Source: JAOBAU01 sp034667465
GTDB taxonomy: Bacteria > Acidobacteriota > Thermoanaerobaculia > Gp7-AA8
DNA length: 64,000 bases
Assembly (NCBI GenBank): GCA_034667465.1
Contig: JAXDJV010000014.1
Coordinates: 186,001-250,000 of the forward strand
Direction of reading: 5' to 3'
In this document: positions 42,146 to 48,510 of the stretch, piece after piece
Position numbering within the stretch: the stretch's first letter is position 1
Layout of the letters: every line of letters starts with the position of its first letter
Notes under the pieces: model-generated
Seen by the model: the letters and a program-made list of their open reading frames with translations, nothing else
What the model was told of the DNA's origin: nothing
Databases searched by the model: none
Made by a program: the position numbers and the translations under genes

Positions 42146-43435
42146 CTACTTCGCCAAATCCGTCGGCAGCCGCGGCGTCGACAGCAGCTCCTGAAACACC
42201 TGCCAGCGCTTTTCGCGGTCGTTGCCGGCGTGGCGCTCCACATACGCTTTTACAAGATCTTTGCCGAGGTTGTAATTGATGACGTAGCTGCGGTACTGGT
42301 CGATGAATTTCACGCGCTGTTGTGCGCGCGGGGGAGACATCAGTGCGTATTTCGTCAGCCACTCGGCGGCCTGCTGCGCGTTGATCTCGCCGTCGAGATA
42401 ACGACGCGCGGCTTCGTTTCCGGCGTAGCTCAGTTTCGCTGTGAGCTCCTGAATTCTGTAATAGCGATCGGCCTGTGTTGGAGCGATGCCGGCGATCGGG
42501 AAGAGGTTTGTTTTCTCGAACGCGACCCGCTCTTCGGCAGGGAACGCGACGTCGATCCCGTAATTCGCGCTTCCTTCTGCAATGAGTGATTGCGGCGAGA
42601 AGAGCGGGTAAACCGTCAGCTCTTTCCAGCCGCGGTCGTCGACGAGATTCTTTTCGAGCAGCGTGTTGTAGACGTGATGTCCGGGATAACCTTCGTGGCA
42701 GGCGAGATCGATGGCGCGATCGATGAAAATCGGCAGGTCGGTATTGACCTGAATCAGGCTGTTGTAATTGCCTTTGAACCAGTTGTAGCCGCTCCACGAT
42801 TTGTTCGTCACGTATTCAACAGTGAACGTTTCGCCCGGCGGGAGTTTGATGTGCTCGAGCGTTCGCGCACGGCAACCTTCAATGGCTGCTTTGAACACGG
42901 GATCGAGCTTCTCTTTGGGAATGACGAAGTTTTTGCGATACGACTCGAGTCGCTCGATGAGCGAGCCGTCGCCCGGTAATTCGCGTCCGAGCTCTTCCGT
43001 CAGTTTCTGGAAATACGCTTCGTCGTGGTGTGGCGCGACGGCGTCGTACAACGCCTGCGATTCCTGATCGAACGTCAGCTTTTTCCCGCGCAGGATGTCG
43101 ACGCGCGCCAGCAGCGCTTCGGTTTGCCGTTGCAGGTATTTGTGGCGCAGCGCGTTCATTTCGTCGGACGGCGACGGCATCGCGCGCAGCTCATCGATCA
43201 CAGCAACGGCGCCTGCGCGGATTTCATCCAGCGACGGTTTGCTCGCTTTCACGGCGTCGCGCCATTCGGGTGGACCGTAATACGCATCGACGTAATCGGT
43301 GTCGTGCTCGCCGAGGGAGAGGACGAGCTTCACGTAGCGCTCGGAGATTGCGTTCATGCGCTGCGGGTCATACGTCGTCGCGGTCGAACACGCAAGTGCG
43401 GCGATGAGTGAGAGCGGGAGGAGCAGGCGTTTCAT
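42146..43435 (-). CDS. DUF885 family putative metallopeptidase lipoprotein
   Basis: A 429-residue protein with lipobox ALAC at Cys16. The zinc signature HEGYPGHH lies at 247-254, with further DUF885 hallmarks LPPGETFTVEYV upstream, and LFSPQSLIAEGSANYG plus the QLTAKLSYAG-like ELTAKLSYAGNEAARR downstream. DUF885 proteins are M32-like or M1-like putative carboxy-/dipeptidases of the periplasm; activity is rarely tested. It is preceded by the small membrane protein gene on the same strand (11 bp apart). Motifs are intact, so it is probably an active hydrolase. Confidence 0.88.
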   Translation of the reverse strand: MKRLLLPLSLIAALACSTATTYDPQRMNAISERYVKLVLSLGEHDTDYVDAYYGPPEWRDAVKASKPSLDEIRAGAVAVIDELRAMPSPSDEMNALRHKYLQRQTEALLARVDILRGKKLTFDQESQALYDAVAPHHDEAYFQKLTEELGRELPGDGSLIERLESYRKNFVIPKEKLDPVFKAAIEGCRARTLEHIKLPPGETFTVEYVTNKSWSGYNWFKGNYNSLIQVNTDLPIFIDRAIDLACHEGYPGHHVYNTLLEKNLVDDRGWKELTVYPLFSPQSLIAEGSANYGIDVAFPAEERVAFEKTNLFPIAGIAPTQADRYYRIQELTAKLSYAGNEAARRYLDGEINAQQAAEWLTKYALMSPPRAQQRVKFIDQYRSYVINYNLGKDLVKAYVERHAGNDREKRWQVFQELLSTPRLPTDLAK

Positions 43436-43446
43436 GCCGCGGCAGT

Positions 43447-43824
43447 CTACTGCGCACGCAGCGACCGCGCGACGAGTCCGATGCCGCCGGCGAGCAGCGT
43501 GAGCATCAGCAGCGTGTTGAAAAGGCTGGTCGGCCGGAAGTAGATCTCGAGATTGACGAGGATGCCGGCGAAGATGATCAGCGCGCCGGCGAACGTCAGG
43601 ATCCAGCCGGGGATCGAGCGGCCGTCGAAGAAAAGCAGTCCGACGCCGATCAGCAGCGGGACGAGCGAGAGGCCGAAGGCGTTGAAGTTGCCGAAGTGCC
43701 AGAAGCCGGACGTGACTGTGACCTGATTGGTCAGCAGGTACGCGCCGGCGACGGCCATGCCGAGGCCGAAGATGAAGAGACCGATACCACCGCTGGTGCC
43801 GCCCGCGCCGCGCTCTGTTTCCAT
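43447..43824 (-). CDS. small four-TM membrane protein
   Basis: A 125-residue integral membrane protein with four hydrophobic segments (GGIGLFIFGLGMAVAGAYLL, GLSLVPLLIGVGLLFF, WILTFAGALIIFAGILV and TLLMLTLLAGGIGLVA) and a short charged N-terminus. The Gly-rich helices resemble LiaI/DUF5668-type membrane proteins, but I would not assign it to either. It is followed 11 bp later by the DUF885 lipoprotein gene on the same strand. Confidence 0.72.
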   Translation of the reverse strand: METERGAGGTSGGIGLFIFGLGMAVAGAYLLTNQVTVTSGFWHFGNFNAFGLSLVPLLIGVGLLFFDGRSIPGWILTFAGALIIFAGILVNLEIYFRPTSLFNTLLMLTLLAGGIGLVARSLRAQ

Positions 43825-43858
43825 GACGACGATTTTACGCGCGTGCCATCATGCGCGC

Positions 43859-44312
43859 GTGCGGACCTTCATCGTTGCGGCGGTGATGCTTGCGATTGCG
43901 GGCGGCGCGACCGCGGACGATCGCTTCGCGGTCGCGCTGGTCGCCGACAACGATGACGTCACCGAATCGAACACGAACTCGCGCTGACGTTCGCGCTGGT
44001 CGTCGAGCGGCACCTGGACTGTGATCGCGAACACGCTGAAAGCGGGGATGTCGGGCGTTTATGCGATTGCGCTTACGCCGAGCGCGCGTGCGGTCAATGC
44101 GCCGGCAGGTCCGCGACGCAGAACGGCGAGTCACGAATGAGCGCTCGATTTCAGTGAAGCAGGTGTAACGGAAGGATTTCGTTGCGGCGGCGTTCGACTG
44201 GCTGGCGTCGCGCGATCGCGACCAAGCGAGCGGCGTTGCGCGGGCGGTGCGCGCGCATCTCTCATTCGCGCGCAAGCGGTTGCGCGTGGCGCTTGCGGAG
44301 ATGGCGAAGTAG
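43859..44312 (+). pseudogene. decayed secreted protein gene
   Basis: GTG 43859 begins RTFIVAAVMLAIAGGATADDRFAV, a good signal peptide, but the frame stops after about 42 codons. A different frame later reads KDFVAAAFDWLASRDRDQ through HLSFARKRLRVALAEMAK and stops at 44312, with protein-like composition. The pieces look like the two ends of one gene broken by frameshifts and stops. I do not recognise the family. No intact frame covers this stretch on the plus strand. Confidence 0.4.
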
Positions 44313-44314
44313 AG

Positions 44315-44728
44315 CTACGACGCCGAGAGCGGCTCGCTCGGTGTGCCGAGACCGCAGAACAGTCCGACCAGATCGAGGAACTCGTCGAGTTGGAACGGCT
44401 TCTCGAGGACGACGGCCGGCGCGAGATCGGCGTCGGCTCCTTCGAGCTTGTACGCGGAGATGACGATCACCGGCGACGCCTGATGTTTGCCGCGGAACCA
44501 GCGCAGCCATTCGCGGCCGTCCATCTCCGGCATCTGCAGGTCGAGGATGACGAGCTGGATGTCGGGATTCGATTCGACGATCGGAATCGCGCGCGAGCCA
44601 TTCTCAGCGGTCAGGACCTCGAAACCGTAGGGCGAAAGAACGTCGCGATAGAGGGCGAGCGTCGTGTGATCGTCCTCGATCACCAGCAGTTTGCGGAGTT
44701 TCTGCGGGGGCCTGCGCGCGCGAATGCT
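44315..44728 (-). CDS. stand-alone receiver-domain response regulator
   Basis: A 137-residue protein from TTG 44728, chosen because GGGAG lies seven bases upstream; the in-frame TTG at 44782 has no such site. The receiver is canonical: acidic pair Asp19-Asp20 in VIEDDHTT, phosphorylated Asp63 in VILDLQMPEMDG, Ser91 in VIVISAYK and Lys110 in VLEKPFQLDEF. There is no output domain, so it acts by protein contact or phosphotransfer. It is followed on the other strand by a decayed gene and preceded by the degenerate ABC ATPase gene (68 bp). The partner kinase is unknown. Confidence 0.88.
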   Translation of the reverse strand, partial: SIRARRPPQKLRKLLVIEDDHTTLALYRDVLSPYGFEVLTAENGSRAIPIVESNPDIQLVILDLQMPEMDGREWLRWFRGKHQASPVIVISAYKLEGADADLAPAVVLEKPFQLDEFLDLVGLFCGLGTPSEPLSAS

Positions 44729-44795
44729 CAAATTGGTGCTCCCGATCGAGACACGTCGTTCAATCCTTCCGTCCGACTGCAAACAACATACCCTG

Positions 44796-45878
44796 CTATC
44801 GCGAATCGCGCAGCAGCGGGATGACGTCGGTCGGAATGGTCATCAGCGGCGCCGTGCCGCCGGGTACGAGCTTGAAGCGCGCCGGATCGAAGCGGAGCGC
44901 GAGCAACCGTCCTTTGTGCACTTTTGCGTCGCGCGGCAAAGCGACGCGCAGCCAGACGCCGCCGCTCAGCATGCCGCGCAGAAACCAGCGGCCGTCGCGA
45001 AAGTTCGCTTCCTCGATGCCGAAGATGAGATCGGAGTCTTCCCCTTTCGCGGCGAGCGTGAAGTCGTCCGGCCGCGCGATGGCAATTCCGTCGCCGGCGA
45101 ACGGGGGAGGATCGACCTGCCACTGGCCGATCGCGGAGTCGACGAGATCGCCGCGAATAGTGACCGGGATGGCGTTCACTTCGCCGGTCGCGAGTGCCGC
45201 CGCCTCATCGACCGGCTTCGCGAAGATGCTGGCGGCCGTTCCTTCCTGGATGATGCGGCCGGCGCGCAGCACGATGATGTGATCGGTGAGTCCGAGCTCG
45301 TGCGATGAGCTGGGCGCGGTGATGACGGTGGCGCCGATGACGCGCAGCATCCGATGGAAGTCGTCGACGAGGACGGGAAGCAGCGACGGATTGACCGATT
45401 CGAACAAACGATCGGCGACGACGATGCCGGGCCGCTGCAGCTCGATGCGCGCAAGCTGCACGAGCGCGCGCTCGGTCGACGAGAGCGTCCCGATCTTCCG
45501 TTCGAGCAGCGCCGCGAGCCGCCACTGTTCAACGGCCAGCGCATATTCGCGATGCCGGTCTTCACGATCGAGCGTCCGACTCCGCACCGCCGCCACGAGC
45601 GCATGCTGTACCGTCCAGCGCGAAGAAACATCGAGCGAAGAGGTGACGTGGAGCAGCGGACGGCGCGAGCTCCTCAGCGAGTTGACGACCCGGGTCCCAA
45701 TCCGAATCTCACCGCTCCGCGGCCGCAACTCACCGGCGATGAGACGAAGAACGGTGGAAGCGCCGCACGCGGGAGGACCGACGATCGCGGTGTGCGTGGT
45801 GCGTTCGAACGTCGTTCCTATTTCTAATGTGAAGTTCGGATAGGCGAAGGTTACTGCCGTTAAGGAGACTTCGAGCAC
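44796..45878 (-). CDS. degenerate ABC ATPase with TOBE-like C-terminal domain
   Basis: A 360-residue ABC-type protein whose catalytic motifs are eroded. Walker A reads GPPACGAST at 34-42, with Ala40 in place of the essential lysine. The signature is TLSSTERALVQLAR in place of LSGGQ. Walker B is IVVADRLFE, with Asp156 retained and Arg in place of the catalytic Glu. A switch histidine remains at 193 (SSSHELGLTDHI). The C-terminal 120 residues (VTIRGDLVD onward) have the TOBE-like folds of CysA/MalK proteins. No permease or binding protein is adjacent. It probably binds nucleotide poorly, if at all, and may be regulatory. Confidence 0.85.
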   Translation of the reverse strand: MLEVSLTAVTFAYPNFTLEIGTTFERTTHTAIVGPPACGASTVLRLIAGELRPRSGEIRIGTRVVNSLRSSRRPLLHVTSSLDVSSRWTVQHALVAAVRSRTLDREDRHREYALAVEQWRLAALLERKIGTLSSTERALVQLARIELQRPGIVVADRLFESVNPSLLPVLVDDFHRMLRVIGATVITAPSSSHELGLTDHIIVLRAGRIIQEGTAASIFAKPVDEAAALATGEVNAIPVTIRGDLVDSAIGQWQVDPPPFAGDGIAIARPDDFTLAAKGEDSDLIFGIEEANFRDGRWFLRGMLSGGVWLRVALPRDAKVHKGRLLALRFDPARFKLVPGGTAPLMTIPTDVIPLLRDSR

Positions 45879-45889
45879 TCCTTGATTCT

Positions 45890-45973
45890 AGTGCTGAGTG
45901 CAGAGTGCTGAGTGCTGAGTCGCTCCGCCTCGGCCGCCTTTTTCTCAGCACTCAGCACTCTGCACTGAGCACC
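45890..45973. repeat. heptamer tandem inverted repeat, locus C (unit AGTGCTG)
   Basis: Left arm: four heptamers at 45890-45917, three identical AGTGCTG and the second unit AGTGCAG. Right arm: complementary units at 45946-45973 in mirror order, with the same AGTGCAG variant in the matching place. Loop of about 28 nt including a TTTTT run. It lies just beyond the stop of the Spy-like gene and before the ABC-like gene, in their common direction. Best-preserved of the four loci. Confidence 0.92.
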
Positions 45974-45978
45974 GATGG

Positions 45979-46434
45979 TCAACGGCGTGGCTGTCTCCGC
46001 ATCGGCGCCTGCATCTGCGGGCGCTGCTGCCTTTCGTCTCTCCGCTCCAGCGCGGTGCGCATCCGGTTCCACTGGCTCTCCGACAGCACGCTGCGCATGT
46101 CGACCAGCAGCATCAGCTCGCGCTCGAACAGTTTCGAGCGTGCTTCGCTCAGCCGGGTGGCGGCGGTGCGGATGCGGTTGCGGTCGAGTTGCGGCTGATC
46201 GAGCTCGCCGCGGAGGGCGATGTTCTGCTTCTCGACTTCGCCCTTGAGATCGATCAGATCGTTCGCCGACGTGCGGAAGATCGTCTCGAGTTTGTTTTGC
46301 TGATCTTCCGTCAGGGCCAGCTGCGTGACGATTTCCGGCCGGCGCCACCATTTGCCAGGTGGCAAATCGGCGGCGAAAATCGTCGTCGTCGCCAGCAGCA
46401 TTGCGCCGAGCGCGAATGCGAGCCGTCTCGTCAT
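45979..46434 (-). CDS. Spy/CnrX-like periplasmic helical protein
   Basis: A 151-residue exported protein (signal LAFALGAMLLATTTIFAA) from ATG 46434, with GGGAGAGAG just upstream. The mature part is a charged helical hairpin: REIVTQ-like PEIVTQLALTEDQQNKLETIF is the LTxxQ motif of the Spy/CpxP/ZraP/CnrX group. It continues with DLIDLKGEVEKQNIALRGEL and RSVLSESQWNRM and ends in a Pro/Gln/Arg tail. Such proteins act as periplasmic chaperones or metal/stress sensors that modulate anti-sigma factors. Its ATG overlaps the anti-sigma stop (ATGA), making it the third member of a sigma / anti-sigma / sensor operon. Confidence 0.85.
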   Translation of the reverse strand: MTRRLAFALGAMLLATTTIFAADLPPGKWWRRPEIVTQLALTEDQQNKLETIFRTSANDLIDLKGEVEKQNIALRGELDQPQLDRNRIRTAATRLSEARSKLFERELMLLVDMRSVLSESQWNRMRTALERRDERQQRPQMQAPMRRQPRR

Positions 46435-46934
46435 AGCTTGCTCTCTCCCGTCGTCTGCTTCGGATTTTCTGCGACCCACGATTCCCATTCGACGACCTGA
46501 TGGAAGTCTTTCAGCTCTTCGGATTGCCACGGATCGTGCGGCACCGACGCCTCTTCATTCACGACGACCGCGGCGCTCGTCTGCGTCGGCGGCGCCGGCA
46601 CGACCTGCGTCGTGTGTGCAGGTTTGAGCGTTTCGTAAACGACCGCGCCGCCGAGGAAGAAGGCGAGCATCGCGGCGGCGGCGTAACGGCCGGTGCGAGC
46701 GTTGAGCTGCTGTTCATTGCGGACGCGGCGCATGATCGAAAAGCGCTGGCGCGTCCAGAACGTTTCCGGCTTCGTCTCGGTCGAGCAGGCGGCGGCCTCG
46801 CGCAGCTTGCGCTCGAGACGGTCGTACTTCGCCGCGCAGTCGGTGCATTCGGCGAGATGCATCATCACCGGCAGCGATTCACCCGGCTGCGTGTAGTACG
46901 TTTCGAGCAGATCGGCTTCACTGTAATGCTTCAT
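46431..46934 (-). CDS. anti-sigma factor with zinc-binding (ZAS-like) domain
   Basis: A 167-residue membrane-bound anti-sigma factor from ATG 46934. The N-terminal motif HLAECTDCAAKY supplies His-x3-Cys-x2-Cys, the ZAS zinc signature that contacts the sigma factor. A single TM helix follows (GRYAAAAMLAFFLGGAVVY at about 85-105), then a short periplasmic part. Its start overlaps the sigma gene by 17 bases and its stop overlaps the Spy-like gene. It should hold the sigma factor inactive until an envelope signal is received, probably through the third protein. Confidence 0.9.
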   Translation of the reverse strand: MKHYSEADLLETYYTQPGESLPVMMHLAECTDCAAKYDRLERKLREAAACSTETKPETFWTRQRFSIMRRVRNEQQLNARTGRYAAAAMLAFFLGGAVVYETLKPAHTTQVVPAPPTQTSAAVVVNEEASVPHDPWQSEELKDFHQVVEWESWVAENPKQTTGESKL

Positions 46935-47541
46935 CGGATCTCCATCCGGAAAGCTCTTTCCGGACTTTGTGAATGGCGCGGAAGAGATGAGCACGAACGG
47001 TTCCGGCGGACAGGCCGAGGTGTTCGGCGATCTCTTCGAGCGCAAGGTTCTCGTAGTGTCGAAGTCGAAAGATCACTTTTTGCTGCGATGACAACCGCTC
47101 GACGGCTCGTTCGATGGCGACGCGAAGCTGACGCGACATCAGCTGTCGTTCGGCATCCGGTCGTTCGTCGATGGGCTCGACGAGCATGATCTCACGCCCT
47201 TCGCCGTCGTCGGAACGGGTGAAGAGACTGACGAAACGCCGGCGGCGCAGCGTGTCGCGCGACCGATTGATGGCGATCCGCGTCAGCCAGGTCTCGAGCT
47301 CCGCGCGCCCTTCGAACTTGCGGAGATGCGTGTACGCCTGCACGAACGTGTCCTGTGCGATGCCGTCTGCGTCCGCTTCGTTGCGAACGATGGCGAACGC
47401 GACGCGATAGATCCGGCGCTGGAAACGCTCGACGATTGCGGCGAACGCAGCCTCGTCGCCGGCCAGCGTCCGGTCGATCAGGTCGCGGTCTGACGGCGCA
47501 TCGTTCAAATCGCTCACACGGAATGTGACCACGTTACTCAC
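46918..47541 (-). CDS. ECF-type RNA polymerase sigma factor
   Basis: A 207-residue group IV sigma factor. Region 2 is clear (DEAAFAAIVERFQRRIYRVAFAIV, then DADGIAQDTFVQAYTHLRKFEGRAELETWLTRIAIN), a short linker follows, and region 4 ends the protein (LSSQQKVIFRLRHYENLALEEIAEHLGLSAGTVRAHLFRAIHKVR). It starts the operon with anti-sigma and Spy-like genes, all overlapping. Only one promoter, presumably autoregulated, is needed upstream of 47541, but I could not pick it out with confidence. Confidence 0.95.
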   Translation of the reverse strand: MSNVVTFRVSDLNDAPSDRDLIDRTLAGDEAAFAAIVERFQRRIYRVAFAIVRNEADADGIAQDTFVQAYTHLRKFEGRAELETWLTRIAINRSRDTLRRRRFVSLFTRSDDGEGREIMLVEPIDERPDAERQLMSRQLRVAIERAVERLSSQQKVIFRLRHYENLALEEIAEHLGLSAGTVRAHLFRAIHKVRKELSGWRSDEALQ

Positions 47542-47571
47542 ACAGATCAGACGGCGAGGTCGGCGGCGCGT

Positions 47572-48480
47572 TTACACGATTGTAGAGCGTCGTCCCGACA
47601 CGTAGACGCCGGTGAAGATCATCGCCGCGGCGACGAGTGCAATCGGGCGGATGTGTTCGTGGAGAAAAATCGCCGCGAGGACGACCGCGATGACCGGCTG
47701 CAGATACGAGTACGCGGCGACGAGCGAGCTCTCGGCGTGGCGCAGCGCCCAGGCATTCATCAGATAAGCGCCGACGGTCGGTCCGACAATCACCACAGCG
47801 AGCGCGAACCACGCACGCACCGGAATCGCCGACCACTTCTCATGCGCGAGCGACCACGCGCAGATCGGCAGCATCACCAGTGCGCCGATTGCGAACATGC
47901 GCGCGATCACGCGCCGCGCGGAGAGTCGTGCCATCGCCGGTTTCGAGAATACGAGATAGAGCGCGTACGAAAGACAGTTGCAGACGATCAGCAGATCGCC
48001 GATCCACGACTTGCCGGTCCCTTCGAAGCCTTCGCGTCCGACGACGAGCACCGCGCCGGCAGCCGCGAGCGCAATGCCGCCGATCTTCGCGGCGGTCGGC
48101 ACTTCGCGGCCGAGGACGATCGCGGCGCCGAGCGCGAAGACGGGAATGGTCGTGATGAGAATCGCCGCGACGTGCGCGGACGTCAGCGACAGCCCGCCGA
48201 GGAAGAAGGTCTGGTTGATGACGACGCCGAGAATCGCATAGCCGAAAACGCGACGCGAATCATCGCGCGACAGCGGCTCACTCGCATCGCCGCGCACGAC
48301 GAGTTGCATGAGCAGCGCCGACCCAAGCACGCGCGTATACGCGAACGAGAGCGGCGAAAACGCTGCCATCGCAAATTTCGAGAAGATGTAGTTGAGCGAG
48401 AAGAGGAAGGCGGCGGAAGCAAGGACGAGGTGAATCTTAAGAGGGTCCTGAGTGCCAACGGCCTGTGTTTCGTCGAGCAC
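47572..48480 (-). CDS. EamA/DMT-family transporter
   Basis: A 302-residue transporter with ten predicted TM segments in two EamA halves (VLASAAFLFSLNYIFSKFAM ... and ARRVIARMFAIGALVMLP ... ). Members export amino acids or other small metabolites; the substrate is not evident. The only usable in-frame start is GTG 48480, and the first sixteen residues lie over one arm of a heptamer repeat array. The natural N-terminus may be shorter. Just upstream lies the chemoreceptor fusion gene, on the same strand. Confidence 0.88.
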   Translation of the reverse strand: MLDETQAVGTQDPLKIHLVLASAAFLFSLNYIFSKFAMAAFSPLSFAYTRVLGSALLMQLVVRGDASEPLSRDDSRRVFGYAILGVVINQTFFLGGLSLTSAHVAAILITTIPVFALGAAIVLGREVPTAAKIGGIALAAAGAVLVVGREGFEGTGKSWIGDLLIVCNCLSYALYLVFSKPAMARLSARRVIARMFAIGALVMLPICAWSLAHEKWSAIPVRAWFALAVVIVGPTVGAYLMNAWALRHAESSLVAAYSYLQPVIAVVLAAIFLHEHIRPIALVAAAMIFTGVYVSGRRSTIV

Positions 48481-48510
48481 TAAGGACTCAGGACTAAGGA
48501 CTCAGGACTA
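48445..48510. repeat. heptamer tandem repeat, locus D (unit AGGACTC/A), with short inverted arm
   Basis: Four heptamers, AGGACTC and AGGACTA alternating, run from 48483 to 48510. A single complementary arm GTCCTGAGT lies at 48445-48453, inside the first codons of the EamA gene. The last AGGACTA unit contains CTA, which on the minus strand is the TAG stop of the chemoreceptor fusion gene. The array is also the leader of the EamA gene. Confidence 0.8.

Noticed and set aside
45890..45973. Heptamer arrays considered as CRISPR or VNTR
   Set aside because: No spacers between units and no cas genes; units are too short and the second arm is inverted, which CRISPR arrays are not.
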